Source: Aradus depressus (lineage: Eukaryota > Arthropoda > Insecta > Hemiptera > Aradidae). From it: a DNA stretch of 64,000 nt. Of the stretch, positions 1 through 11,697 are shown piece by piece. The DNA lies in assembly GCA_963662175.1 (NCBI GenBank), contig OY759216.1:38767087-38831086 (forward strand). Reading direction: 5' to 3'. Positions within the stretch are counted from its first letter, which is position 1. Each line of letters opens with the position of its first letter. The notes beneath the pieces were generated by a model, which had not been told where the DNA came from, made no database searches, and saw nothing but the letters and a program-made list of their open reading frames with translations. The position numbers and the translations under genes are program-made.

Positions 1-2236
1 GATAGAGTCCTAAGTATCGTACGTCTTTGTCATGTTTTAGAGGGACATTATTCAGCCATACAGTTGGGCAGTCACCGCGCCTCAAGGCGAATGTAACATG
101 AAGGGATTTGATCTCATTTATTTTCACCTTCCACAGACGCAACCAACCCTCTAGAAGGTGTAAGTGCTCCTGCAGAGATTTGGATGCGTCCCCAGCCGAT
201 TTATTAGTAGCTAAAATTGCTATGTCATCGGCGTAGGTGGCTAACACCGTCTCAGGCGATGTTGGGATGCTGGATGTGCTTGCAACATAGAGAAGTGGAC
301 CCAGAATGCTCCCCTGTGGGACACCAGCTCTTATGGGTTGAACGTCAGAGAGGACACTGCCCTGTCTGACCTGGAAAAAACGATCATCCAGGTAAGAGCG
401 GAGAAGACGATAATAACCGTCAGGGATCACATGTTTCAGCTTATACAGCAGCCCAACATGCCAGACACGGTCGAAAGCTTGACTCACATCCAAAAATGCT
501 GCGGAGCAATAACACTTCCTTTCCAAAGCAGAGGAAATCTCATCAACTAATCTGTGACATTGTTGAAGTGTTGAGTGTTTCTGTCGGAATCCGAACTGAT
601 GATTCGGAATAAGGTCGTGTTCTTCGAAGAGAGGTAATAGGCGGCTAAGAAGAATTTTTTCAAAGAGTTTAGAAGAAGTGGGAAGAAGACTTATGGGGCG
701 GTATGAAGAGAGTAAGTGTTTAGGTTTATCTGGTTTCGGAACTAAAGTAATGATAGAAAATTTCCAAAGAACTGGGAAGTAGGAAAGGCGAAGGATGCAA
801 TTGTAAATGTAGGTAAGAAAGATGACAGCTTTGCGCGGAAGATTTTTCAACACTCTGGCAGTAATGAGATCATAGCCAGGGCTCTTCTTGTTGGGAAGCT
901 GAAGGATAGCCTGCTGCACCTCAGACGGAGTGATGGGTTTCGGCGGTAAACTCAGTTGTAGAGGTGTGTTGAGGAAATCGTGTATGTGTTTATGAAGTGG
1001 ATGATGAATGTCATGGGGTGTAAAAGTGTCTGTTAAGTGTTGAGAAAATAATTGTGCTTTTTCCTCGTCCGATTTAGCCCATGTTCCGTCCGGGTTTTGA
1101 ATGGGAAAGGAGGAGGAAGAAAAGTTCAGTAGACGTCTGGTTGCTCTCCACAGAGATCCATCGTCAGTGGCTAGTGTGTCAGTGTAAAGTGAAAACGTTT
1201 CGGCTTTGTATTGTGCTATAGCTGTTTTGAGTTCGTGTGTGAGTCTATTGAGTCGCGTTTTGATGGATGGGTATCTATGTATTTGCCACTGACGACGACA
1301 TCTGCGCTTCTCAACCAGCAGCCTTCTAATGTGCTGTGGTACGTTGTGTGTGTGTATGTGGACAGGCTGAGCGGAGGTGCTACTGCTCCATGCCGCCTCC
1401 TGAAGTGTTGTTGTGAAAGAGTTCACTGCATCATCCAGGTCATGAGGTGCTTTCAGGGTGACTGACAGATTAAGTCTGTCTGTCACAATATCTCTGAATC
1501 TGTCCCAATCAATGAGCCCTGAAGTGAGGGAGGGTCGGGGTGTCTTCTGAATAGGTTGGGAGTCTAGGGTAAAAATTACTGGAGAATGGTCTGATGTTAA
1601 GTCGGAAATTATTTCTAATGATGTATAGGGGAAGAATTTCGAAGCTACAAAAAAGTCTAGGATATCGGGAAGTTTCCTTCTGTTAGTTGGCCAATATGTG
1701 GGTTCTCGGGGGGAATAGACTCTGTATCGTCTGTCCGTCAATACGTAGTTAAGTGTCTGTCCTCGCGGGTTGTTGACCCTACATCCCCACTCCAGGTGCT
1801 TAGCATTGTAGTCTCCACCGGCCATGAAGTCATCACCCAGAGTGTCGAAGTAGTTGGTGAAGTGTTGCGGGGTAATGTTGTGGCGTGGAGGACAGTAAAC
1901 TGAAGCAAGTGTGAAATTGTGAGAAGCTGATGAGATTTCGACCGCTGTCGATTGAAGGTGAGGTTCGCAGAAGGAAGGCAGAAAGTGATGCACCAAACCT
2001 CTCCTGACAAGCACCGCCGTTCCTGCATGGCCTGTCCCGTCTGGATGGTCCGTCCGGTAAGTCGTGTATCCGTCTATGTGAAATCGGGTCAAATCTGTAA
2101 AGTGAGTTTCAGTTATTAATGCGACATCAATTCGCCTCTCCCGAAGTACGTAAGTCAGTTCACCTGAATGTCTAACAAGACCATTAGCATTCCATAGGAG
2201 CACTATCAGGGACCTGCCTGTGAAGGGATTAGACAT
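1..2236 (-). CDS. Jockey-type LINE ORF2 (endonuclease + reverse transcriptase), partial at window edge
   Basis: ORF2 of a non-LTR retrotransposon; it would nick target DNA and reverse-transcribe the element RNA in place. Reading the - strand from ATG at 2236, the frame stays open to base 1 (745 codons, no stop or net frameshift). An APE-type endonuclease comes first: LITETH near residue 40, GGDYNAKH near residue 140 and SDHSPV near residue 210. The reverse transcriptase follows, with FLDVSQAFDRVW, AGVPQGSILGPLLY and the catalytic YADD at 224-235. The C-terminal end lies outside the window. The start overlaps the ORF1 stop (ATGTCTAA), which suggests coupled translation. Motif order and spacing fit the jockey clade, but a neighbouring clade such as CR1 cannot be excluded without a tree. 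The unbroken frame suggests a young copy. Confidence 0.92.
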   Translation of the reverse strand, partial: MSNPFTGRSLIVLLWNANGLVRHSGELTYVLRERRIDVALITETHFTDLTRFHIDGYTTYRTDHPDGTGHAGTAVLVRRGLVHHFLPSFCEPHLQSTAVEISSASHNFTLASVYCPPRHNITPQHFTNYFDTLGDDFMAGGDYNAKHLEWGCRVNNPRGQTLNYVLTDRRYRVYSPREPTYWPTNRRKLPDILDFFVASKFFPYTSLEIISDLTSDHSPVIFTLDSQPIQKTPRPSLTSGLIDWDRFRDIVTDRLNLSVTLKAPHDLDDAVNSFTTTLQEAAWSSSTSAQPVHIHTHNVPQHIRRLLVEKRRCRRQWQIHRYPSIKTRLNRLTHELKTAIAQYKAETFSLYTDTLATDDGSLWRATRRLLNFSSSSFPIQNPDGTWAKSDEEKAQLFSQHLTDTFTPHDIHHPLHKHIHDFLNTPLQLSLPPKPITPSEVQQAILQLPNKKSPGYDLITARVLKNLPRKAVIFLTYIYNCILRLSYFPVLWKFSIITLVPKPDKPKHLLSSYRPISLLPTSSKLFEKILLSRLLPLFEEHDLIPNHQFGFRQKHSTLQQCHRLVDEISSALERKCYCSAAFLDVSQAFDRVWHVGLLYKLKHVIPDGYYRLLRSYLDDRFFQVRQGSVLSDVQPIRAGVPQGSILGPLLYVASTSSIPTSPETVLATYADDIAILATNKSAGDASKSLQEHLHLLEGWLRLWKVKINEIKSLHVTFALRRGDCPTVWLNNVPLKHDKDVRYLGLY

Positions 2237-3470
2237 GTGTGAGGGTTAACTTTTGGATAAGCGAAGTGAGCAAGGAAAATAGAGGGGTGACCAAGTTTTG
2301 AATTTGAGAAATGAAGGATGAAAGAAGATCGTTGATACCTTGGAATGAGTTTGGCTCGGTCCCTGACTGTACTGGGTCAGCCCGGGGTTGCTGCATCCGC
2401 ACCCTCTTGAGGGGAGGCGGGGGTGGGGAGGTGACGTGTGCATAAGATAGTGGGGGTTGTATGGTGTTGGTGGAGAAATGGGGCCGGGTAGCTGGCCGGG
2501 CAGCCTCCCGAGGACCTCCCACAGACCCACTTACCTGAGGAGGCGGGGCGGTGACCAGCCGGCTCCCCGCATTGGTCACTGGTGCTGGTACTGGGGCCGC
2601 ACGTCGACTGCCAGGGTTGCTCCGCCGACTTCTGAGGTCCCGGTAGACCGTGCACCCCTTATAGTTGGCGGGATGCTGGCCTTGACAGAGCGCGCATGTT
2701 GGGGGCTCCTTAAGACTCCTGGGGCACTCCGGGGATGGATGCTGCTCTCCGCACCGCACACAACGCACCATGTTATTGCAGTAGGTCCGAGAATGCCCGT
2801 AGGCCATGCACCTCTTGCACTGTATAATTTCCCGTTTCTTCTTGGGTTCCTCCACTTTAATCCTTGTATATAACAAGGAGCCTAAGTTAAAAATGTCCTT
2901 ATTGTTCACTCCAGGCTCTAGGTCAACAAAGAAAAGAGGAAGAGCCTTCTTCGTGCCCGCCTGTAGAACGTTTGTGACGTTCCTTACAATGAAACCTTTC
3001 TCCCGCAATCCTTCCTTTATTTCGATAAGGCTCGCAGAAGGGTGTAGGTGTCTTATCACAACCCGGAAAGCCCTATCCTGTTCCAATTGATAGGTATGAA
3101 ACTCATACCCCCTCTCTCGGAACAGCGTGACCGTCATTCGGTATGCTTCCGCTGTGTCAAGGTAGATGATTAACGAGCCTGCCGTAGATTTGCATTGAAA
3201 TTTATCTTTTATGATGCCATTAAGTTGTTGGCATAACTCCCGAAAATTGACATTAGACTTCAGGTAAATAGGAGGTGGTTTGCACTCCTCAGAAGGCAAG
3301 TTCTCCAGTGGACTATACGTGTTGCTGGTACTCACCTGGAGATCCTTGAGTACCTTCACCTTATGCATATCACCTGATGGGGGTGTGTTTTTTCTTTTGA
3401 TTGGCACTTGATGCCACTCCATCTCCGAGGTGCTTGGGATGTTCAAATCGCTGTCAGTTACTGCATCCAT
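2229..3470 (-). CDS. Jockey-type LINE ORF1 gag-like zinc-knuckle protein (413 aa)
   Basis: ORF1 protein of the same LINE, expected to bind element RNA and form the ribonucleoprotein. Residues about 145-215 match the PRE_C2HC type of region that precedes the zinc knuckles in jockey gag proteins. Three CCHC-like knuckles follow: C218-x2-C221-x4-H226-x4-C231, C237/C240/H244/C249, and C259/C262/H266/C273. The C-terminal third is Pro/Arg-rich and of low complexity, typical for this family. The N-terminal 70 residues are polar and unassigned. The frame is complete, from the ATG at 3470 to a TAA at 2229-2231. The ORF2 ATG lies inside the last codons. Nothing is broken, so this copy could still be translated. 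Confidence 0.92.
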   Translation of the reverse strand: MDAVTDSDLNIPSTSEMEWHQVPIKRKNTPPSGDMHKVKVLKDLQVSTSNTYSPLENLPSEECKPPPIYLKSNVNFRELCQQLNGIIKDKFQCKSTAGSLIIYLDTAEAYRMTVTLFRERGYEFHTYQLEQDRAFRVVIRHLHPSASLIEIKEGLREKGFIVRNVTNVLQAGTKKALPLFFVDLEPGVNNKDIFNLGSLLYTRIKVEEPKKKREIIQCKRCMAYGHSRTYCNNMVRCVRCGEQHPSPECPRSLKEPPTCALCQGQHPANYKGCTVYRDLRSRRSNPGSRRAAPVPAPVTNAGSRLVTAPPPQVSGSVGGPREAARPATRPHFSTNTIQPPLSYAHVTSPPPPPLKRVRMQQPRADPVQSGTEPNSFQGINDLLSSFISQIQNLVTPLFSLLTSLIQKLTLTHV

Positions 3471-3700
3471 GTCCTGGATGTAGAACTCCCAGCAACAAAC
3501 AAAATTAAAAAGAAATGAAAATAATAGTTACAAACAAAACATAGAACACAATTATAAAAACAAACGAAAAGAAACAAACAAATAACAAGTAATTAAGAAC
3601 AAAACGTATTTTTAAATTAAGAAAAGAAAGTAAGGTTAAATTTAATGTTTATCGTACTAGATCACCAGCTGTTATTATTTTTATTTATTTTTATTTTTTG
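3471..3700 (-). mobile_element. Probable 5' UTR of the jockey-type LINE
   Basis: A-rich, gene-free sequence directly upstream of ORF1 on the - strand. Full-length jockey elements carry an internal promoter in this position. The exact 5' end and target-site duplication cannot be set because the 3' end of the element lies outside the window. Confidence 0.45.
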
Positions 3701-5042
3701 AAGCAGAAACATACAATTCCGTTGAAAACTCCACATCGAATTTCTGGAAAAGTAAAATGTATGTTGACGAAACGCAATTTAGGGTCGAGTACTTTCTGAC
3801 ACGGTCAGTCAGGATGGTAATGATGACATTATCGACATCGTGTTTCTAATAAGGCACATAAGCGAAAGTTTTTCCTTGCCAAGGATGCTTGTGAAAGGCC
3901 GAAGTGAGGATCTATTAGGAAGGAATAAATCAGTCCTTCTTTGGAAGTTCAGCCTAGGAGGAGATCTATCCGATGTTTCGAACTCCGGAGAAAGTCCGAT
4001 ATTCGCTCCCAAAATCAGGTAAACAGCCGTAGTCAATATTCGAGCTGTTTTTTACTTCTTCAGGTATACGACTTATAGGGGAAGTTATGTAATCTGCCAG
4101 AAACTCTTCGAGCGATTTCGAGGTTAATTAATGGGTGTTATCCTAATTGGGTTTTGAATTTAAATATGAAATTTCATGTTGGTACATTCATTCTGTTGGG
4201 AGTTATCACGAGCCCAGATGCACATAAATTTTTGATTATTCAGATAGATGGAGAAGTAAAACGACACTTATTAATCACTTCCGGAAGATATTGAATAGAA
4301 TGACCAGGTGTTTGCCAGGACATCAGACCATAAGAAGGGATCTCTTTAAGGAAGTGATGGACATTGAAAGAGAAACTGTTGTCTCTACGTTCAGTAATTT
4401 GAATGGTGGGTCAAGTTATGAAAGTTACTGCTTAAATGTATAGAAGACTGGTGAAGGTCGTTTGTGCACAACCTGTAATCAAAAGAAAGCTGCCAATATG
4501 AAATTGCAGGCGAAACTTTCCTATTCCAGACTTGAATAAATTCGGACTTGTGGCACCTTTTGGTATTGTCAAGCGTTATAGTAATTCACAAATTTGGTAT
4601 TGATCAAATTGGTAAAGGTAATTTTTATAGAAAGTCAACATCTCACGCACACCAAAGATGTGCCATACATCCCAGAATTGGGAAAGGTTACATCAACTTT
4701 CGTCTAGGATCTCAAATTAGTTGACATAGATCCTGGAGTCGATTTGAGATTGGACCAATGTAAATAAATATAATAAAGAAATTAAATTTTTACATATGCT
4801 AACTTAGATTAGATTTTGATCGAGTTCTGACGAAAAATAACACCTAACCAAAATTCTCCTCAAATAAAAGTTTTATAAGAAACTAAAAGGCACATTTTAC
4901 ATGAAAAAAGATTTTGAGGGGTCTGTAAAAACTCGGTTGGTATAAGAAAAGTCTTGTTATGATTACTTCCATTACCATTATTCAGGCATTTTCAAAACTG
5001 TAGGAACAAAAAAATTTGAGTTAAAACATATAATATTATTAG
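3701..5042. other. Repeat-rich stretch with no gene recognised
   Basis: About 4030-4250 holds pieces of the interspersed repeat family described at 6738-7685: the GAAGTTATGTAAT end motif, and the module with 'catt cattctgttggg agttatc' in the opposite orientation, so this is a mosaic. Short ORFs around 3809-4036 have no recognisable domain. Nothing identifiable is seen from 4260 to 5040. Confidence 0.5.
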
Positions 5043-5126
5043 AGGGCGCCGGTAGCTCAGTGGTATGCGTGCTTGCTCTGATACTAGGCGATATGACCTC
5101 GTAGTTAAAGCCCGAACATGTGTCAA
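5043..5126 (+). repeat. tRNA-derived SINE, internally deleted copy
   Basis: Head with A-box-like TAGCTCAGTGG joined directly to the tail motif 'aggcgatatgacctcgtagt'. The roughly 250-bp middle seen in full copies such as 48022-48370 is missing. Confidence 0.75.
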
Positions 5127-5170
5127 CATTAAAATCTGATAAATTAAAGACCATGTGAACTGTAACTAAC

Positions 5171-5512
5171 GAGGGTGCCGGTAGCTCAGTGGCTTGACTT
5201 CTGAGCTCAAGAACGTGGGTTCGTAATCCGACCGAGGCCCTTAGTTTATTTTATCTGGGAGGTAAAATAAACTTAAGCACGCCGTCCTTCGGATGGGACG
5301 TTGAGCGATGGTCCCGAGCCTGTACGATGTCAGGTACTCTTTAAAGACCCCTACCCTAGGTGAATAAAAATTTAGGGTAGGCAAAATTTAGGACTCCCGC
5401 AGTAGAGTCGGGCTCATGTCCACCAGAGTGACGAAAGAGCGCTCTAGTAGTAGGCGATATGACCTCGTAGTTAAAGCCCGGGCATGAGTCATAAACCCTA
5501 ACCCTAACCCTT
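5171..5512 (+). repeat. tRNA-derived SINE with CCTAA-type tail
   Basis: Head GGTAGCTCAGTGG, B-box-like GTGGGTTCGTAATCC, the family body with 'cgccgtccttcggatggg', and a tail ending in three CCCTAA units. It lies 45 bp from the deleted copy to its left. Confidence 0.88.
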
Positions 5513-6737
5513 TATTTAGTTGTTATGTAATTTTCTTTGCATTTATTTTTAATAAATACATGTAAATCAATAATTACAAAAACTTATTCTAAAAGAATAT
5601 CAAATAATTCAATTAGGTTGTAAAATATATCTAGATCTCAAGTTTTGTAATAATAAAATAGCCTCATATGTAGTTACTATTATATTAACCTTGAGTTACC
5701 ATGTCACATGGTTTGTAATTGATCAAATTTTAATAATGATTACTATATGAAATATAATGGTTTATTTTGTCACAAAAGGTATGGTTCCTGATTATGCATA
5801 ATATTATTTGTTATAAAGAATTCGTTTTAATTCTAATTTTTTGTTTCTATTTTTTTTTGAAAATGACTGAATATTGGCGAAACATTGATAAAAATATTAT
5901 AAATACATTTTGGAGAGACCTAAGACCAATTTGTTGTTTGTTTTCAAACCAACTTCATCAAGTGAATATTATACTGGTCTCAAATCAAGGATATTTTTTC
6001 TCAATTTCAAAAATATTTTAGATGTAATTTTCTATTATATAATTTTATTACTGTAAGTTAATATAAGTCCTGAAGAAGGCACTGAACGCTTAGCAGACAT
6101 TCTTGTAGTTTATTTTACGTAAGCCTAACCTCTCATGTCGTTGTAAGTCTAACCTATTACATCGTTGACCAGTGCTGCTACATATAGTTACGTATGTAAA
6201 ACATCGTTACTCATCTAAAGAGCGTTTAGAGACAGGGAAAGTCTGCGACTCATTTTGTCATTTAGAATGTCTACATCTCAGATTTATTAAACAACCGACA
6301 TTTTATTTCCTTGGTTTTTGAAAAGGTGTCTGAGAGATGTTTTTTGGCTAAAAAATGCTCATTTATGTAAGATCTTCAAAGCCGAGATCCAAGTCGGCCA
6401 AATAACACATTCCTCTGCAGATTTTATAGGTTTACTTTGACGGCGAGGATGAGACTGGGGGGCCAAGTTAGTATTATTCGCACTAACTAAAAGAATAATA
6501 AATCGAGCTTCGTCTCTCTTCGACCACACGCAGAGAGAAAGAAATAATCGGAAACCGTTCTCTATATGATTGTATTTTAACGTCTTTATAACCACCAAGA
6601 TTCATATGAATTGTTATTCATGGTTGTCGAAATTATGTGCAGCACCCATTTTTAAAGTTGGTGTTTTATTTTTGCTCTGTTTGCACTTCTGTACATTTTT
6701 AAACAAAGGAATCAATGCCAATTTAAATTTTTTGACA
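5513..6737. other. AT-rich intergenic stretch, nothing recognised
   Basis: Short ORFs only (for example 5767-6021 and 6359-6598), none with a domain or codon structure that I can support. Confidence 0.5.
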
Positions 6738-7685
6738 TACGAATTCCTCAGCTATACGAAGTATAGAGGATGTTACGTAATCGGTCAGAAATTCGATGTT
6801 AATTTTCACTGGAATTTTACAATTTCACATTTACCTTTTCCTAAATTCTACAATTGCAATGAAAAAAACATTAAGGCGTAGTCAATTTCAACGCCGTAGA
6901 TTTTCCGTGAAAACGTCGGGATAAAATCATTTTTCATTTTCTTTTCGATGCTGCCTTAGCTCTTGCATTTGCTCGGCACTAGACTTTTTAGGTTTTTTAA
7001 ATTCCTTTTGATGCGAGCTTTCCTCTGATTTGCGTTTTTTATAATTCCGCGCATATTTACGATTCATATGAGACGACATCTTTAATTTTTTTGGAATTTT
7101 CAATTTAATACCGATTTTTACATATATTTCGGAGAATATTTTTATTGTTTCACTTTGGGTCCTAGTAGTGCTTCTCAAGCTCTTTACAATGACACCCGAA
7201 TCAACATCCTATCTAAACGCGTTATCACGCTACACTAATTTCCAATTTTACACAGCGCTAATTCGCAACAATCATCCGCCGGCGCCCACACTAGTCCGAT
7301 AACTTCACAGGCAAAACAAACACTGCACAACAAACACGTCCTGACATGTTCTATCCATTGTGACCTCAACAGTTGTTATCGTATTCTTAGTCTCGTAGTT
7401 ATTAATGATTGAAAACTGATGGTATTTTGTAACACAAGAAAGTTTGATCGGCTATCACTGTGCTTAACGAGCGAATAGATGTTTTCACCTCAAAAAAACG
7501 TATGTGTGTCTGTGAACACAATAACTACTGATAGAATGAATGTATCGACACGAAATGAAAACGGCCCCTATTGATTTTCAGTCAAACCGGTTAAAGAGAT
7601 GGGGGGGTGGCTTAACATAAAACATCTAATAACTGCTATTGTGATGAGTGCAATGACAAGAAATTTCATATTTAATAATATAATA
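6738..7685 (-). mobile_element. Older interspersed repeat, left part (interrupted copy)
   Basis: Matches 18970-19790 closely over about 600 bp, and weaker copies occur near 4030, 30060, 32195 and 54000-54490. On the - strand it carries a short Lys-rich frame starting near 7080 (MSSHMNRKYARNYKKRK, then a KSSAEQMQ stretch) that looks like the start of a transposon protein. The outer end on the - strand begins TCAC/TCAA after an A in the copies whose right end is visible. A Helitron-related origin is possible but no CTRR terminus is convincing. The copy continues at 13138-13440 after the nested insertion. Confidence 0.6.
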
Positions 7686-7951
7686 CAGTTTCTACTGTAA
7701 CCTCTATAAGTCGAACATCGAGGGAGACGCCAAAAAATTCGAGTTATAGAGTTTTCGACTTATGGAGGATTTCGACGTAGGCGGATTTTGATTCGACTTG
7801 TAGAGGTTAAGATTCATTCTATCTAATTTTGAGTTAGAGAGGTGAAATGAATAAAAATTCAAGTTACAGAGGTAACAAACATATTTATATTTATTATAAA
7901 TCAACATTATTTCAAAACATCCCTAAAATAAATAATACGTAGTATATGTAT

Positions 7952-8848
7952 TGTAACGCTCGGTATTAGTGCTACTTGATATTTTAATTTAATTATATAA
8001 TTTAATAATAATTATATGAAATAACGATTATGAGAGAACCTGGTTATGTATAATTTATAAATAAAAATAAAGACTTTAAAATAATTTGTTACATTTTTCT
8101 TTTATTTTAAATTTCATCATGACATTTTTATGGGTTAGTATCACATAAATTTTACAGACATAGAGATTTTTCTTTTTTTAAACACACATTCAACTAAACC
8201 TGCGGGGCTTGCATGCTGTATTGAGTTGATGATCGATGATTTCGTTTTGTACCACTGATGAGATGGGATTGTTGGTAGACCTCTGACGTCCTCTGTCTTT
8301 ACCAGTTGATCTTCATTATTACGGGATACACACACTTTTTCTTCTATGTCCTCAGACAATCAAACTTACTCCACTGCACATCTTTCCACAGATCCCTCCA
8401 CAGACACCCTATCACATCTCACTCTGAACAACGACTCTTTTCCACAGATCCCTCCACAGACACCCTCTCACATCTCACTCTGAACAACGACTCCTTTCCA
8501 CGAGGGGACAGACCACTTCTCTCTTGTTTTGGACTCAGCTCCGTCATTGGCCCACAATTTTCACAGCCTTTAGCACTAAACATCTGGGTTTTTTTATATC
8601 ACTTTCATATTCCCGTATACAATCCTAGTTGCTTACATTTATAGTTAACTAATTATTAGCCTAACATTTAATTTTATGACATAATTGAAATAAATGATTT
8701 GATATATTTTGAAACTATATCGACCCTGGTACAAATCGATTAGATAACCCCTAGTAACCTTCCTTAGGTCTACTAACTGATTATATTTACGTATCTTATT
8801 TTTCCATTTCTTAAATATTACATGTAATGGACAATATAGAACGTTACA
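7952..8848 (-). repeat. 3' LTR of the gag-only element (left copy)
   Basis: Identical in length to the right LTR, at a constant offset of 3863 bp. It contains an internal tandem pair of about 59 bp (8388-8506). Just inside, on the - strand, is a short purine run (AGCAGAGGGCAA) that could serve as the polypurine tract. Confidence 0.9.
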
Positions 8849-10660
8849 TTGCCCTCTGCTAAAATATCAAAATATATCATTCATTTGCTTACATAAGTGT
8901 TTAGTACCAAACTATTTCATAATCTTATGGTTATATGTCCCACTTGGCGACCCAAAAATAACATGGTGACCCAGTTTCTATACTTAATTAATTACACACA
9001 AATTTTTTGTCTATTATGGAATACATTCTTCAAGGTAACTCTTTTTAATAATATTATACAACAATTAGGTAACAAATCCAATTCAATTAATTTATTTACG
9101 TCTTATCATAATGTTATATTAGATTTATTTTCTATTTTTACTTTATTTTCTCATTTCTTCTATTTACCACTACTCTATTCTCCATACGCAAATTCTACAT
9201 TCAAAATTCCAACACTAATCATTAATTTGCCATACAATTTACCCACACTCCTTAATATAATCTAAAATTCTTAACTAATCTCCCTGGTATCTCTTAACCA
9301 TCCTGATCTCCTTGGATCTTCGCCTACTACCATAAAATACTCATAATCCAATTCCTTCCCACCTATAGGCTAAGCCTAAAAATTTTTAATAATCATTCTT
9401 TAATCCTTCCTTCTATTTAAAAGTACAATTCCCTCTCTCCTTTCAATTAGAAAATTTTTTTTTTATTTATTATTATTATTATTATTAGACGGAATTACTT
9501 TCAAGGTTATATTTCAATATTATATGTTTTTATTTTTTTATTATCCCTTTTAGGATAATTCCTTTTATCAATCTATTATTCTGAACCTACGAGCGATTAT
9601 CGCTCTCAAAAACCATTTGTGGGTTAATATAACTCGTTTCCGTAAGGACGCTAAACTCCTTAAATCAACATGGCCCACGTTGTTGACAATTACGGTTAAA
9701 TAACACTAACAAACCCTTTAAACTAATATATTTTTTTTTTTTATAAATATTTTTATTTTATCACCAATACCATAAAAAAATGCATGCATAAATACCAATA
9801 AATAGTTCAATTCGAGACTAACCCTTATTATAAAATTTCCCATAAAAATAACCACCATAAATATAATATTACAATAAATAAATATGTTTTTATTTAAAAA
9901 CATTTAAAATCAAAAATATTCTGTACAGAATGCAGAGTTCACTACATATTATTTACATATAATTTAATTTAATTATAATTATTATTTTATTTTTTTTTTA
10001 TTCTTAGACAGAGCATCACCCACTCTCATATTCTCAATCAGTCTCAGACCCAACATTGGTCATTATTACCTCTTTTATAATACCACCACTCTAATAAAAA
10101 AATAGCATACATCATATTAAAAAATAACAAGACATACCATAAACAAATACACAATCAATATTAACATTATTTGACGTGTTTACAAACTTCAGTTGTTTAT
10201 CATAAAAGACTCTAACAGCTGTCTTATCCTTTATCTATTCATCAGTACGTCTCCTCAATCTAGACTTGGCTGACATATCATGTTAACTACGTCCCATATT
10301 TATTTCTAACTTTAGTTTAATTTATTCTTTATTTACAATTATTTATTAATTAGACCCTATTTACATCTCGAGTGACAACTTCTTTGTTTACATTAATTTC
10401 ATTCATTTTATTGATTTTTATTAACTCAAATTTTACATGCAAACAATTCTTGACAGATAAAATTGTGATATCAAATCTCAGGTACATTTTTCATTAATTA
10501 ATTATATCATTTTATTTTGCAATTATTCATTTCGACAAAATTCAACATATTAACTGATACTTTCTATTTCTATTTTTTTTTTATTAATTTTAATGTTACA
10601 TTTTATAGTTCCAGATCATTATCCTAGACAAGCACTTTTCCATATCCAAAATTTCATCGG
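8849..10660 (-). other. Non-coding interior of the LTR element
   Basis: Very AT-rich, with no frame resembling pol. This is the region where pol would lie in an autonomous relative. Confidence 0.7.
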
Positions 10661-11602
10661 TTAAACACTTATTATTTTCTTTCTTTTATATTTATAATTT
10701 AGTTTACGATTATCTATTTTTCTAAATTTGTTACTAATGTTTAAACTTATCTTTTTCTTTATTCGTTTATTTCTTTGACGTAGATATTTTGTTTTCGAAT
10801 TTTTCAAATTATTTTTATTATGATTATTTTTGAACTCAAGTTTTTTACACTTGTTATAGTTATGTTCATTTACACATCTATGAAAATTTGTTTTTCCATA
10901 TCCGATCTTTCTAGGACTTTTAATTTTATTTATCTCATGTTTTCTTAAGTTTGTGATTTTTTTATTGTATAATTTCCTTGTTTCTTTATTTTTATTATGA
11001 TTCGGTCTTTTCACCACACTACCATTTGTTATTTGAATTGTAATATATTTAAATTTCTCTAGCACCTTATTGATGTTTATATTTTCCTTTATTTCTCCAT
11101 TTTCCTGTCCCTCTACACTCATATTTCGATTTAATTTACTCTCGACAGCTTCTACCGCACTTTCTATCTTATTATTTAATTGTTCACATTTATGATTTAT
11201 TTCTAAACTTTGATCACTAACTTTCAGATCAACAATTTTATTAAATTGATCGAAACGTTTGTTTAAATCTTTATTTAAATTTTCAAATTCTATGCTTACG
11301 TCTTCCTTTAATTCATCAATTTTTGAATTCATTTCATTAAAAATTTTTGATTGTTGCTCGAATTTTGAATTCATTTCATTAAAATGTTTTGATTGTTGTT
11401 CAAATTTTGAAATCATTTCCTTAAAATTTTTTGATTGCATTTCAAATTTTGAATTCATATTTTTTATTATCATTTCCATCATGGTATTTAAATTTACATT
11501 TGTCTCACTCTCCGGCTGAAGGCAATTATCATAATTTATTCTATTTTGTCCGCCATTATTGTTCAGATTCGTTCTCTGAGAACTTCTATTATAGTCGGCC
11601 AT
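10661..11602 (-). CDS. Gag-like coiled-coil protein of the LTR element (313 aa)
   Basis: The only substantial frame of the element, starting about 210 bp downstream of the 5' LTR in element orientation. Residues about 1-40 are Asn/Gln-rich. Residues about 51-95 are tandem 14-residue units of the type SKFEQQSKHFNEMN, which are strongly heptad-like and predict a long coiled coil running to about residue 165. Residues 195-313 are extremely Lys/Asn-rich and could bind nucleic acid. No complete CCHC knuckle is present (only a C-x3-H-x4-C fragment near residue 243). I infer a gag role from position and composition. No direct homolog was recognised, so a non-gag element-specific protein remains possible. 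Confidence 0.7.
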   Translation of the reverse strand: MADYNRSSQRTNLNNNGGQNRINYDNCLQPESETNVNLNTMMEMIIKNMNSKFEMQSKNFKEMISKFEQQSKHFNEMNSKFEQQSKIFNEMNSKIDELKEDVSIEFENLNKDLNKRFDQFNKIVDLKVSDQSLEINHKCEQLNNKIESAVEAVESKLNRNMSVEGQENGEIKENININKVLEKFKYITIQITNGSVVKRPNHNKNKETRKLYNKKITNLRKHEINKIKSPRKIGYGKTNFHRCVNEHNYNKCKKLEFKNNHNKNNLKNSKTKYLRQRNKRIKKKISLNISNKFRKIDNRKLNYKYKRKKIISV

Positions 11603-11697
11603 TTTGGACGCTAACTTTTTATACAGATTTAAAATTAATTTTTACAAATATTTCTTTTTTTTACAAAATCATACATAAGGTCCTTTTATAATTTTCT

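Noticed and set aside
2246..2873. Several frames on both strands overlapping ORF1 of the LINE
   Set aside because: Shadows of the GC-rich, low-complexity C-terminal part of ORF1.
5494..5512. Telomeric repeat tract
   Set aside because: Only three units, and they form the tail of a SINE in an interior region.
8141..8644. Overlapping 72- and 112-codon frames on opposite strands
   Set aside because: They lie within the LTR and recur identically at 12004-12507 because the LTRs are duplicates; no domain is seen.
8897..9265. 122-codon + strand frame inside the LTR element
   Set aside because: AT-rich, no domain, opposite strand to the element's gag-like frame.
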